Positions 15,101-26,900 of a stretch of DNA of 36,347 nt are shown in pieces. Each line of letters starts with the position of its first letter. The first letter of the stretch is position 1. Below the pieces are notes generated by a model, which did not search any database, was not told where the DNA came from, and worked only from the letters and a program-made list of their open reading frames with translations. The stretch is from a virus, in the IMG/VR virus record IMGVR_UViG_3300047510_001781, positions 1 through 36,347 of that record; one strand, 5' to 3'. The position numbers and the translations under genes were made by a program.

Positions 15101-16870
15101 TTACAATGGAGTTGTTGTATTACTACTTGCGTAATATGTAGTGTTTATAATTGCACCAGTTTTATTAGTAAAAACCCAGGGATTTGGAGTTGTATCTATT
15201 AAAATTGTTACTGGAGTAGTTTGTGTTTCTGTTCCACCATATCCCTCCACAGATAAAGTATAACTTATACTACTATTTTCAACAAAATCTTGTATATTTC
15301 CTGTTGGGGTAAAAGTCTTGGTTCCACTTGCTATAGGAGTTACCGAACCAACACTATTATTAATACTACCAGTAAGAGCATAAGTAGTAGTATAAGAAAA
15401 AGTAACTGATTCTCCTAAATTAATTGTTTGTGGTTCTACCTGAAATAAAGTAATATTTGGTGGTTGTGGATTTACATAAACTCTCAAAGTACTTGTAACA
15501 CAACTATCAGCTGGATTACATGCTGTTAGAGTGTAATCTCTATATCCATCACCATATGTAGGTGCTCCAGGATAAGAACCAGCACCAGAAGTAGGAACTG
15601 TAGCTGTTATCTGTGCCGATCCATCTTGTGCTAAATTGCTGCCAACTCCTTGATTGATGGAAACGCTACCAGTAGCATTACTTGTAGACCACGTTAAAGT
15701 AAATTGAGTATCTTGATCTGGTATTGTTGGATTATTTGAAAACGAATCAATTGTAGGAGCTGGATATGCAGTTACTTCAACAGTAGCAGTAACTGATTTA
15801 GTAGCGCAATTGTTAGCAGTTAAAGTATATACAGTTGTGCCATTGGGGGGAGTAACTGTGACGGAACCAGAAGCTGCCACTGAACCTACACCTTGATTAA
15901 TAGATCTAGATCCATTAGTAGTTCCAGTAGTAGTCCAAGAAAGAGTGACAGTATCTCCTGTGGTTATAACACTATCACTTACCGTGAAAGAAGTAATAAC
16001 TGGATTTTGACAAACAGTAACAGTTTGAGATGAAGTTACTGGACCACCGCCAGGACCACTAGCAGATAATGTATATGTTGTTGTAGATGTAGGCGATACA
16101 TTAGTATTACCATCTACAGCAACTGTGCCAACCCCATTGTTTATCGAAACATTGTCAGCATAAGATGTAGTCCAAGCAAGATTAACACTATCACCTACGT
16201 TAATATTACTAGTTGGCGATTTAGTAAAACTATCAATTGTTGGTGCAGCAAAACTATATTCTATACGAACAGCACCATCTCCACCATCGCCAGCAGGTCC
16301 ACCTTGGTTACCTCTCCCACCTCCACCATAATTTCCCCCATTTGTATTTCCACCATTATTTGCATTTGTGCCACTTAATGTTGTTCCATTTCCACCACCA
16401 GAACCTCTTCCAGAATTATTATTTTGGTTCCCAGCACCACCACCCAATCCACCGTTATCATCATCAGTTCCATTTTGCCCATTATTTCCAACAGAACTGA
16501 TAATTGGAGTTCCACTAGCACCATTACCGCCAGCAGTTCCACCACCAGAATCATCTGTTCCTCTTTCACCACCAGCGCCAGTAACAAAAAATCCAGTTCC
16601 AGTTACTTCAGATTTTGATCCATTCTCCCCACCATCTCCTGATGGAGCTTTTCCACCAGAACCAACTCTAACAGATAGAGATGAACTGGATGTAATATTT
16701 ACAGTTGCACGACAAAATCCACCACCGCCGCCGCCGCCGCCGAGACCGTCTCCATCGGTATCATTAAATCCAGATCCACCTCCACCAATACAAGTAATTG
16801 TTACTTGTGTTACTGCAAAGGGTATTGCCCACGTAGATGTTCCAGGTGATGTAAAATTAACTGTTGGCAT
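15101..16870 (-). CDS. Glycine-rich Ig-like virion protein, paralog B, 589 aa
   Basis: Residues 1-200 form a glycine-rich head (starting MPTVNFTSPGTSTWAIPF, then long Gly/Asn/Asp stretches), like the glycine-rich receptor-binding domains of phage adhesins and gp38-type proteins. Residues 205-590 hold four Ig/PKD-like repeats with the motif SI(N/D)xGVG. The C-terminal part matches paralog A, ending YYASSNTTTPL. Likely a surface fibre or adhesin; the head would face the receptor. The ATG follows the upstream stop by 9 bases. The Gly-rich head is GC-richer than its surroundings in the complementary GGX codons. Confidence 0.75.
   Translation of the reverse strand: MPTVNFTSPGTSTWAIPFAVTQVTITCIGGGGSGFNDTDGDGLGGGGGGGGFCRATVNITSSSSLSVRVGSGGKAPSGDGGENGSKSEVTGTGFFVTGAGGERGTDDSGGGTAGGNGASGTPIISSVGNNGQNGTDDDNGGLGGGAGNQNNNSGRGSGGGNGTTLSGTNANNGGNTNGGNYGGGGRGNQGGPAGDGGDGAVRIEYSFAAPTIDSFTKSPTSNINVGDSVNLAWTTSYADNVSINNGVGTVAVDGNTNVSPTSTTTYTLSASGPGGGPVTSSQTVTVCQNPVITSFTVSDSVITTGDTVTLSWTTTGTTNGSRSINQGVGSVAASGSVTVTPPNGTTVYTLTANNCATKSVTATVEVTAYPAPTIDSFSNNPTIPDQDTQFTLTWSTSNATGSVSINQGVGSNLAQDGSAQITATVPTSGAGSYPGAPTYGDGYRDYTLTACNPADSCVTSTLRVYVNPQPPNITLFQVEPQTINLGESVTFSYTTTYALTGSINNSVGSVTPIASGTKTFTPTGNIQDFVENSSISYTLSVEGYGGTETQTTPVTILIDTTPNPWVFTNKTGAIINTTYYASSNTTTPL
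15542..15748. repeat. Direct repeat copy 2 in Ig-like paralog B
   Basis: The partner of 13692-13898, with two perfectly matching blocks of 63 and 65 bases at offset 1,850. A third, more diverged copy of the same coding region lies in paralog C around 17320-17520. Confidence 0.85.
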
Positions 16871-16879
16871 ATCTCAAAT

Positions 16880-18826
16880 TTATAACGGCGAAGTTCCGAG
16901 ACTACTTGCGTAGTAAGTAGTATCTATGGTTGCTCCTGTTTTATTGCTAAATGTCCACGTATCAGGAGTTGTATCGACATTAACAGTAATTGAATATGTT
17001 GCTGTATCTGTTCCACCAAATCCAGCGACACTCATGGTAAATGTAACGGAAGAATTATCTACAAAATCTTGAATATTTCCAGTAATTGTTTTCGTAGCAG
17101 ATCCAGAACTAGCGGGAGAAAGCGTTCCAACACCTTGATCTATAGATGCTGATGTTGTATAATCATTGCTCCACGTTATAGTTACAGTTTCCCCATAATC
17201 AATTGTGGATGGAGTTATAGAAAAATCTGGAATTGGTGGTTGAGGATTTACATATACTCTTTCAGTATCTGTGACACTAGTTCCTGCAAGATTTGTAGCA
17301 GTTAGAGTATAATCTCTATATCCGTCTCCGTATGTAGGTGCTCCAGGATATGCTCCAGCACCAGAAGTAGGAGCAGTAGCAGTTAATTGCGATTCTCCAT
17401 CTGCAGGTAAATTAGATCCAACACCTTGATTAATTGAGATGGTATTTGCATTACTCGTAGTCCATATTAATTTAAATTGCGTATCTTGATCTGCTGGGTT
17501 TGGATCTGCAGAAAAAGAATCAATAGTTGGTGGAGGAACCGCTTCAACATTAACTGTAGAAGTAATAGTTCCTGCAGTGCCTCCTGCTTGGTTAACAGCA
17601 GTTAAAACAAAACTATAAGTTCCAGCTGTAGTTGGAGTATATGTTGTTGAACTATCAACATTGCTGGAATTTGATATTAATGAACTTCCATTAACAGTTA
17701 AAGAAATACTTGTAGCATTTGTTGTTGTCCACGATAATGATATTGAATTATTTGTAGTTACATATGATGAAGGTGATGCTGTAAAAGTATCAATTACAGG
17801 TGGTTGATATAAAGTTACTGATCTACTAAGAGTAGCACCATCAATACCATTATATTGGGCAACTATAGTATAGGTAGTTGTTCCAGCGCCAACTCCTGTA
17901 TAAATTGCTGTGTATGCTTGACCATCTGTTCCGTTTCCTTGATTAACACCGTTGATTAAAACATTACCTGCTGTATTAGTAACCCATGTTAATTCCACAC
18001 TTTCACCAACTGTTCCTGTAACGTTCCCTTGTGTAGAAGTTCCAGTTCCAACAGCAATACCATAAAAATTAATTTCAGGATAAGTAATAATTACTCTACC
18101 CCCAGTTCCATCAGAATTACTTCCACCTATACTATAACCATATGATTCGCTATCAGTATCAGATAAAGTAGGTGCTGATGGGTGATATGTAGAATTGTAA
18201 GCAGAAGTTCCTGCCTGACCGCCAGCTGCACTAAAAGAATTATCTTGCCCAGCGCCGCCGCCAGCACCACCTGGCGATCCACCGCCGCCAGCGCCACCAC
18301 CAGATCCATCGCCAGATTTGTTGGTGCCATTACCACCACCACTAGCACTTATGGTTGTGCTTAAAGTTTTACTAGATCCATCCGTGCCAGTTCCACCAGT
18401 TCCAGAGTTTAAGCTACCGCCGCCTCCGCCGCCGCCACCACCAGCAATACAAATATAAGTGCTGCCCCAAAGAATAGCAGACGCGCCGCCACCTCCTCCT
18501 CCTGCTCCTGAAGATCCACTACCACCTGCATTTCCTCCAGTTCCACCAGGAAGAGATCCAGTTCCGCCAGGTCCACCGCCAGTTCCAGTAGATCCATTAT
18601 TACCACCCTGACCGCCCCCACCAACATAACAAGTTAATGTTTGCCCCGTAGAAGTTAATACAGCAGTTCCTGATAATTTTGCTCCATCACCAGAAGCGCC
18701 ACCAGGGCCGCCTGCATCATTACCACCCGATCCACCTGCTCCACCAAAAATTGTATAGGAAAATCCCTTTGTGCCAGTTGGAAGAGCTAATGTTGCTCCG
18801 TTTGATCCAGTATCGAATGTTGGCAT
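16880..18826 (-). CDS. Glycine-rich Ig-like virion protein, paralog C, 648 aa
   Basis: Residues 1-240 form a second glycine-rich head (start MPTFDTGSNGATLALPTGTK, long GGGG/GGSG tracts), different in detail from paralog B. Then come Ig/PKD-like repeats (TFTASPSSY to SLSWTTTNATSISLTV, and SADPNPADQDTQFKLIWTTS) and the shared C-terminus ending YYASSLGTSPL. The C-terminal 200 residues are more diverged than in A and B. Likely a fibre adhesin. The ATG lies 2 bases after the collar gene's stop; expression depends on the long late transcript. Confidence 0.75.
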   Translation of the reverse strand: MPTFDTGSNGATLALPTGTKGFSYTIFGGAGGSGGNDAGGPGGASGDGAKLSGTAVLTSTGQTLTCYVGGGGQGGNNGSTGTGGGPGGTGSLPGGTGGNAGGSGSSGAGGGGGGASAILWGSTYICIAGGGGGGGGGSLNSGTGGTGTDGSSKTLSTTISASGGGNGTNKSGDGSGGGAGGGGSPGGAGGGAGQDNSFSAAGGQAGTSAYNSTYHPSAPTLSDTDSESYGYSIGGSNSDGTGGRVIITYPEINFYGIAVGTGTSTQGNVTGTVGESVELTWVTNTAGNVLINGVNQGNGTDGQAYTAIYTGVGAGTTTYTIVAQYNGIDGATLSRSVTLYQPPVIDTFTASPSSYVTTNNSISLSWTTTNATSISLTVNGSSLISNSSNVDSSTTYTPTTAGTYSFVLTAVNQAGGTAGTITSTVNVEAVPPPTIDSFSADPNPADQDTQFKLIWTTSNANTISINQGVGSNLPADGESQLTATAPTSGAGAYPGAPTYGDGYRDYTLTATNLAGTSVTDTERVYVNPQPPIPDFSITPSTIDYGETVTITWSNDYTTSASIDQGVGTLSPASSGSATKTITGNIQDFVDNSSVTFTMSVAGFGGTDTATYSITVNVDTTPDTWTFSNKTGATIDTTYYASSLGTSPL

Positions 18827-18828
18827 TT

Positions 18829-19719
18829 TTAGAACTTAATAATGTATTCTACTAACATGAATGGTTGAACTGCTTCATCTAATTTATCCACTCCCTTTGT
18901 TTTTACAGAAACATTAGTGACAATATTTTCGGGACTAACATTAAAAGCACTATAACCATACTTAAAATTCTGAGAATATGTTGTAGGTCTGGTTATTCTA
19001 TGAGTATGACCAGCGCCTGCTGCGGGTGCATTATTTTCAGCAACTTCCTCTAAAATATTTTGACCAGATGAATTAGCGCCATCGCCACCAGATTCATCCG
19101 TAGCACTATTCTTAGTGTTTCCAGATTGAGCAGAAGTATGAGGCCCAGTATAATTTAAGACCGTTTGATTCCCTCCATGACCATGACCTTGAAAATTTTC
19201 CTCATTTAATTCAAATGTTTCCGTTGCTTTAGCAATAATATATTTACTATTCCCCAAAAGTGCTAACCCAGAAGATCCATTAGCATCCACAGCAGGAACA
19301 GCAAAGTTGCCACTATAATTAAAAGAAATTTCATTACCAACGTTAGATGTTATTTCTACGCCAATACCAACTTTATATTTACCATCATCAGTAAAATCAA
19401 ATTGATAAGTTCCTGTTCCACTCCCACCAACTATCACTTTAGATCCCAAATCTGGCAACATAAATCTTGTAGAATCTACTTGATCTCTCTTAGATTCTTT
19501 CAAAAATTTACAATCTGCACCAGTTCCCAAAACTGCTGCTAAAGCAGGATAATCAGATGCTTTTAAAATTGCTCCATTGCATTTTAAATATCCAGCAGGT
19601 ATAACTGTTTTAAATTTAGAATCCAAAGGACTATTGTATCCATACAACGAAGTAGTTAACATTTGTATGGTTCCTACCATACCACCATGTTTTGCTTTTT
19701 CTCTGGTATAATTTGCCAT
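18829..19719 (-). CDS. Tail-collar fibre protein, 296 aa
   Basis: The N-terminal 100 residues form a phage tail-collar domain (IPAGYLKCNGAILKASDYP, then RFMLPDLGSKVIVGG), the fold seen in T4 gp12-like short fibres. The middle and C-terminal parts contain two HxH motifs (QGHGHGGN and AGHTHRIT), likely metal-binding in a trimeric tip, and the protein ends MLVEYIIKF as the other collar proteins do. Likely a short fibre or fibre tip contacting the host. It follows the next collar gene by 1 base. Confidence 0.85.
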   Translation of the reverse strand: MANYTREKAKHGGMVGTIQMLTTSLYGYNSPLDSKFKTVIPAGYLKCNGAILKASDYPALAAVLGTGADCKFLKESKRDQVDSTRFMLPDLGSKVIVGGSGTGTYQFDFTDDGKYKVGIGVEITSNVGNEISFNYSGNFAVPAVDANGSSGLALLGNSKYIIAKATETFELNEENFQGHGHGGNQTVLNYTGPHTSAQSGNTKNSATDESGGDGANSSGQNILEEVAENNAPAAGAGHTHRITRPTTYSQNFKYGYSAFNVSPENIVTNVSVKTKGVDKLDEAVQPFMLVEYIIKF

Positions 19720-19720
19720 C

Positions 19721-20980
19721 TTAGAATGCCCTGATTAAATACAAACAAATTACATTAGGTTGTGCCAGAACTGCTGTCAAATTCAAAGCAGCTATACCAG
19801 CAGCATTATCAGGAGTTATATTTGATGTAACTGAATTTGCTAAAGTTTTATTTGGCAATTTTAAATTTGCTGGATCGTAAACACAATCAAAAGAATCATG
19901 AGTGTGTGGTGTTATATATTGATCTGCTCCACCCGTAGCATTTGTATCATTAAAATTAAAATCTATAGAACTTTTATTATATAGAACTTTATTACCTGAA
20001 GTATTAGAATCAGATACTCCACTATTTGTTCCACCTGGATCATAATTTCTTTGTGGAATTGTTACATTAGACCCACCAAAACCATAAGGAATTGATTCCG
20101 ATCTATTCAATACTCCATCATAATTAACTGTATTAGAAAAAGTTTTTCCTGAACTATTCCCCAACCAGTTTGCAATTGGGTGGGCGCTGGCACTAGCAAC
20201 GTTGTTGGCAACAACATTACTATTGTTATCGGAACTTTCGACGTTTGCTAAAATTTTACCGAATGATGTTCCTCCAAAACCATTACTAAATCCATTAGGA
20301 CCAGGATTTGCAGTAAAATTATATTCTGGACCAAAAGCATAAAAATAATCTCGTACTTCAAAAGTAATATTTGACCAAGGAATAACTCCTTTTCCTGGTC
20401 TTTCATTAGAAACTCCAGAAATAGTTTCAATTTTCCCAGAATGATTATGCCCTAGGATATGGCGTCTACCTAATTTTCTGGGAGAAATGTGAATCAATCT
20501 TTCCGATTCGCCAGCGATAATACTATATCCAGTAAATTGACCTGAGAAATCATTTTCTGCTGTGTAATTTAATACAATATCGGTATAAGCATCACTAACA
20601 ATAGGAGGTAGAGAACCAGTATTTTCGTTTTCCCCAATATAATTAGTAACCACGTTTAAAGCTTCTGCATTATCTGTAGATGTATTATCTACTGTTTGAC
20701 CAGCAACAAAATAATCTGTATCAATATTTGCTAAATGTTTATCATTTAAATTTGGCAAAAATATTGTTCCTGTATAATCAGGAAAAGTTCCCCCAAATCC
20801 ACTTGATATTCCATATTGAGTTCCAATAACTTGAGCAAGCAAAGGATATTCTTTAGCAACTATAGTTTGCCCAGAACAAACCAACCAACCTCTAGGAATA
20901 GCACCGAAATCTCCTGTCCACGGCATGATTGTGCCAATGGCAGCAGATTTCATTGTGCGTTCTGCTTGATAAAATGCCAT
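19721..20980 (-). CDS. Tail-collar fibre protein, 419 aa
   Basis: A tail-collar domain covers residues 12-85 (IGTIMPWTGDFGAIPRGWLV, then FLPNLNDKHL), with the usual cysteine (VCSGQ). The remainder is Asn/Gly/Ser-rich beta structure with HxH motifs (LGHNHSGK and PHTHDSFD), ending VICLYLIRAF. It resembles T4-like short-tail-fibre or fibre-tip proteins. A good ribosome site (GGAGAT) lies at the end of the giant gene, with 1 base between the genes. Probably expressed from the late promoter at 33094. Confidence 0.85.
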   Translation of the reverse strand: MAFYQAERTMKSAAIGTIMPWTGDFGAIPRGWLVCSGQTIVAKEYPLLAQVIGTQYGISSGFGGTFPDYTGTIFLPNLNDKHLANIDTDYFVAGQTVDNTSTDNAEALNVVTNYIGENENTGSLPPIVSDAYTDIVLNYTAENDFSGQFTGYSIIAGESERLIHISPRKLGRRHILGHNHSGKIETISGVSNERPGKGVIPWSNITFEVRDYFYAFGPEYNFTANPGPNGFSNGFGGTSFGKILANVESSDNNSNVVANNVASASAHPIANWLGNSSGKTFSNTVNYDGVLNRSESIPYGFGGSNVTIPQRNYDPGGTNSGVSDSNTSGNKVLYNKSSIDFNFNDTNATGGADQYITPHTHDSFDCVYDPANLKLPNKTLANSVTSNITPDNAAGIAALNLTAVLAQPNVICLYLIRAF

Positions 20981-20981
20981 A

Positions 20982-23900
20982 TTAGATCTCCACTAACCAC
21001 CAACCTTGAGCGGAATTAGGAATACTTGACGAACTGCCATCATTTAGAGTGCTGCCTGCATAAATTAATCCAAACCCAGCATTAGGTGTTTGAATAACTA
21101 ATTCACCACCATCGTATCCACTTAAAGATGAAGTGAATGTTCCACCAAGAATAGTAGAACCAGTGTTGGATACATCTCCCTGAACTGCTATTCCAGTGGG
21201 TGCTCTCATTACCAATGATACATTATAGGTTAGATTTCCGCCAATATCAACAAATCTTATCATATCTCCAGTAACAGGGTTTGTCGGCAATTTAATAAGG
21301 GTGATTGCAGAAGGAGCAACAAAGTAGTTGACATTCGCAACAGCAGTTGTGACGGTTGCATTAACATATACCCACCTTCTAGCACCCGTGGTTCCATAGT
21401 AAGAGGTAATTCCACCAAGATCAATAGTTCCAGTATTATTGACTTTAAATCTAGTAACACTGTCTTGTTGAACTGTTAGATTACCTCCTTGAGTTCCACT
21501 ACCATTTACCAATAGATTGCCAGCATAAGTATTAGTTCCACTACCATTAGCAGATAGTGTTCCAGCAACTACAATATCACCCGATGAATTATTTAGAGAT
21601 AGTTTAGATGTCGTTCCATCTTCAGCAAAGATGTTGAAGTTTCCGCCATTAATAATGGTATTACCGTTTGCAGTGTCAACTTGGAACTTGATAGCAGGAG
21701 ATGCCGCACCATTAGTAATCTTGAAGAATTGAGTATTAACTGTAGTGCTACCATTTAATGTTAAAGTATTTTCTACTGTTAATGTTCCTGCAATATTAGT
21801 GTTACCGCTAGAAGCAGCAACTGTAAACTTGCCTGCCAGCGTATTTCCAAACGAGGCATCTGCCCCCAAACCAAATGCAATAGATCCAACTGCAGTGAGA
21901 CTGCCAGTTGTTGACTCAACTTCAAACTTAGTAACTGCAGGATCGCCACCATCAGTAAGTCTCAAGACTTGAATATTATTATCAAGTAGTGCAGCAACCT
22001 TGACGATTTCTAAATCAGATAGTCTCAAGTAATCATTAGTTGTAATAGCACCACCAAATTCTGCAGTAGTAACTTCATCTTCAGTTGTATTAATACCACC
22101 ATCATTAATAATCCAAGAAGCATTATCAAACTTAACAAACTTACTCAATAGAACACCATCTGGGTGATCTGTTCTCAAAACAGTTCCATCTTGAGCACGA
22201 AGAACTTTAATTCTTAAACCATTAGGATCTGCAGTGTTTGAAATATTAGTAATTTCAGTTACTTTGAGAAGTTCACTCTTAGCTTGATTGTCTGGTTGTT
22301 TTACAGTTCCTGTTGCTGCTGCTTGAGATACATTTGTTCCTGTTTGCGAGAAAGTAAATGTATTGTCGCCCGTAACAGTAATTGTTACGTTAGAACTTAA
22401 AGCAATATCAAAGTTGTTATCAGAGCAATCAATTTCTACTTTTAATCCAGTAGTAAAACCATGTGCTTTAGTTGTAGTAATCGTAGTAACGTTAGAATTT
22501 CTAGCAACAAAAGCAATCTGAGCAGTATGTCTTGCTCTATCAACTAAAATGTAATCACCTACCGAGAAATCATTTGCAGTAGCAATCTGATCTAATCCAA
22601 GGAAATATTCACTTGTAGTAGATCCAGAAACTTGAAACTGAGTTCCACCCCAGTATGTTGAACTTCCCGCGTCAATATTTTTGTTGATAATAGTATATTT
22701 ATAGAAGTCAATATTTCTATTCTGAATAGAACCTTCAGAATGAGAAACAGCAGTAGTTCCCCAAGCACCACGAACAACTTCAACAGTGCCAGAATTTAAA
22801 CCACCATTTAAAATGATATTGCCATCAACTTGTTGACTTGCTTTTACAAGCAACGAGTTATTAATAGTAGTTGTTCCACCATCAGAAGCAATACTTAGTT
22901 CACCAGCATTACGGCAGAGTTGAACAATAGAAGCACCACCAGTATCGAATAATCTCAACTCATTTGCTTGAGTAAAGATTCTTACAAACTGAGAACTTGT
23001 TATGGAAGGACCAGCACCAATTTCAATACTATCGCTATCAAAAATAGAGTTTCTATTTCCTACTCTAAAGAATCCAGTAGTGTTATTCCAAGCACCACCA
23101 ATAGTAACTTGCGAATTGTGTAATACTCCACCAGATAGTGTTCCTTGAGATACAGTGCCGATATCAATAACAGAAGTCTTGGAATTTCTATGAATATAAA
23201 GATTTGATGTAGTAGCAGCATCGCCAACTGTTAAAGTTTGCGTTGCTGCATAGTTACCAATATCAATTGTTTGTGTGCCTGTTGTAGCACTATTGTTACC
23301 AATATCTAGACTTAATACATCGCCAAAAGCATTAACTGTAGTAGCAGTCGTATTATAAAGATTTAAAGTAGTGTTAGTGGTATCTAGATTAGTTCCAGAA
23401 ATAGTAGTATTGCCCTTAACTTCTAAGTTGCCAGTAAGTCTACCATCTCCACGAACAACAAACTCTCTATCTAATAGAGCTTCATTAGATACATAACCAG
23501 TTACAGTAGTAGCATTGAAATTAGATGTAGTATCAGTTGTCGTAAAGTCAAATGTATCTTCAGTGCAATTTGTAATTGTAACTGAGTTTGAAGAGAATTG
23601 AGTATAACCAGATGTAGATACACTGATCTTTACATTTTCTCCATCAAAGAAACCATGGGGAACTCTTGTCAGAACAGTAACTGTAGATCCAGTCTTAGTT
23701 AGTTGCTCTAGTAATACAGGAAGTGTAGTATTTACACCTAGTCTTCCATAGAGAGAACCCGTTACACTTTCATTTACTGTATAAGAATTAGTTTGATTAC
23801 CTCTAGTGAGAGTAATATTTCCAGTAGCATATGCAGTGTTACCTACAGTCAACCCACTCAATTCATAACCAGTTTGGTTAGTAATGGTGATAGTATTGGT

Positions 23901-26900
23901 TCCTGAAACTGCGGTAACTCTATAAACACCACTCTTAGTAGAGTTAGGACCATCTTTAAATTCTACGTTAGCAAACCATGTAGTGTCTACAGAAGATAAT
24001 CCATGTGATTCTACAGTAGTGATAGTGCATGATGTAGTAGAAGTATTATTATATGATTGAATTGTTAAAGATGTAGTAGCAACTCTAAGTGCAGAAGAAA
24101 TGCCAGGTGTTTCACTATTACCACCAACAATAAATGCATCACGAACTGCTAGTTCAGTCTTAGCATTCGTTGTTTCCGTTAGGAACTTAGGAACACTTCT
24201 ACCAGAAATGTAAGTATTGCCAACAACATCTAAGTTAGCTCTTGGTTCAGTTTCTTCAGATACCCATGCAGTCTGATATGCAGAATGAGCAGCTCTAGCA
24301 ACTGTGTTAATACCTAACTTAAAGTCTCCATATGTAGAAGTTTCTGTTCTGATTACTTCAGCACCAATTACACCAAATTCTTTAAATGCTGTTCTAGATG
24401 AAGCAACTTCTATTGATGGTTGTGCTACTGAATTTACTGGATAACCGTTAGCATTATTTTGATTGATATCAAATACTGGTAAATTAGTATTAATTCTAAC
24501 AACAACTGAATCCGCTGCTCCGTCAAAAGGATCTACTTCATCAGAAACAACAGACCAGACTCCATTCAAATTAACTAGAGATCCAGTAGCTCCTTGAATT
24601 CTAATCTGAGAACTTGCAGTAATTCCTAAGGAATTATTTGAAACTCCAGTGTTATAATTTAAGCGAATCTTTGTTCCTGTTTCGCTACCCTGAATACCTA
24701 ATAGTTGTGGATCTGGATTCTCTGAAGTAGAATTTGTAGTTATTGAAACATAATCATTTGCAAAGATCCAACCCAAAGATCCAGTAAATAAAGTCTGCAA
24801 TCCTTTGAATTGCATATCACCAGACTTCAGAGGAGATTTAGATCCAAAGTTAGTATTCTGAGTTTGTGTAGGACCGTTAGTAGTAGTTCCAAACGTATTT
24901 GCAAAATCAGGTGCTCTATTAGATAGAGCAACTCGCATAGTGTAATCTTGAGATCCTCTGGTATTGAAATCAAAAATAGCAGAAGTAACAGTATTTTGGT
25001 GAATTAAAATATCACCCGTCTTTTGACCAGAAATATTAAATTCTAGATATGCATCATAACCAACTGCAGTTCCACTTCCAGTTACAACCTTAAGTGATGG
25101 ATAGTTTTCAGTAGTTCCAAATGCAGTAGCATTATTAATAATCAATGGAGAATTGAATGTGCTCTCCCCAGATCCATCAACTCCATTAACTGTGATAATA
25201 TCATTAAATGTTACAGGAGAATCAAAAGTAGTAACAAGTGTTCCAATATTGTCGGCATCATCAGCAGACTCGACTAATTGTGCTGATTCCAGGAACGTCT
25301 CTTCGCCTGTAATAGCGTTGATCTTACGGTTACCGATATAGAGGTCACCGTTGGAGTTCAGACCCGTGTAGAAGACAATACCAGCGTTTTCGCGCTTTGC
25401 TTGTGCATAGAAATCTTGAGTATCTGTAAGAACAACTTCTTGGCGAGCAGGGAAACCAGTCGAGTAGTTACCAGGACCAAAACCAAGATATTCAAACGTG
25501 TGGTTACCAGAACGAGCAATAGATGGTCTACGAAGTTCAAGATAAACTTTTTGTTCGAGTGGATAATCAGAGTCACCTCCAATAGGAATCTTTCTGGATT
25601 CGGATCCAGCAGAAGCAGATCCATTTTGTGCCTGAACAGCATTTTCGCCAGAATAAGTATAAGAACCAGTTCCAGGGTCAGCAATAAAGTCTAGAATTGT
25701 TTCTTTAGTCAATGATCCTTTAGCATCATTGACAGTAACTAAACCATGAACATAGTTATCTGCTGCAGAGATTGTTGCAGGTGGATCAAGTAACGTTTCT
25801 GATTCTGGATCAATTCCCTTATACCACTCTGGGTCATTTTTATAGAACTCAGGATAAATTTTAGAAATTGGTTGAGAGAACTTAAAGTTCTTGAAGTTAG
25901 TTCCGACACCAGAACCAGTAGGATATGGAGAAATATCACCACGAACACAAGTTAGATAGTAAACACCATCTTGTTGACCAGGAATTCTTCTACGAATTTC
26001 GTCGATATCAAAGATATAGAAAGTGCTTTCCATATCAGAAACATCTTCAACAGAAGCAACGGTATAAGAAACACCATTATCATCATTTACAGTATCACCA
26101 GGAGTTACAGTATAAGTGTTTGCTCCCTCAATGACATATAAATTATTTTTAATATCATTTCTACCTCCATTTGGGTTTTCCAATAGAGTTGCTGTAACAT
26201 CACCTTGGGTAAATACAGTTTCCGTGAAAGGACTATAGTTAATTTCAGAGTTGCCACTGAAATCTTTAAGAATCATGTAATAATTATTTTCATAAGCAAA
26301 GTAAGAGTGAACATATGCAGTTCCTTTGCTATTTCCATCCCAAGTAACTTTATTGGTATTATTGGAATTTGCTATGCTGTTAACAAATATACCATCTCCT
26401 CCTTCTGGAGCATCAATCTTAACAGTAGTGAATAACTTAGTCTTATAATCATTATTATCTACACCAATATCAAATACAGTTAATTCGAGATATTCTTTGC
26501 CTTGAATTTCTTTTTTCTTGGCAGATTGAATAGTAAAAGCAACCTTAGATGTTGTTTCAATTCTCTTTGCATAAGTAGAGTTATATGGATCATAGGTTGA
26601 AACAAAATTAGGATCTAACGTTACTAGTTCTGTCTTTGTTAAACCTAATCTTTCTCCGCTAGTAGGAGCATTAAATGTAGCAACTGTATTTCCAGCTGCT
26701 GTTGGCTTTAGAACAATTTTTTGTGGAAGAAGTCTTCTCTTTTCATCTGTTCTAATCTTAAATACAAAACCATTGAGAGGATCACGAACCGTTTTAAGAT
26801 TCTTAGGAATTACATAACGGAATCTGTAAATACGATCTTCGGGTGTTCTATTATCTTCGATTCTTTCATACCAAGAATCAGTAGTTCTTAGTCTGGTTTC

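Noticed and set aside
16877-16884. TATAAATT on the minus strand before paralog B
   Set aside because: One mismatch to the late promoter, and the predicted start would fall on the ATG, leaving no leader.
16368-16913. 181-aa plus-strand frame rich in Pro
   Set aside because: It is the antisense shadow of the glycine-rich heads of paralogs B and C (GGN codons read as CCN on the other strand).
22696-22703. TATAAATA inside the giant gene on the minus strand
   Set aside because: It lies mid-frame with no gene start or ribosome site following; it arises from a Tyr-Lys-Tyr coding stretch in AT-rich DNA.
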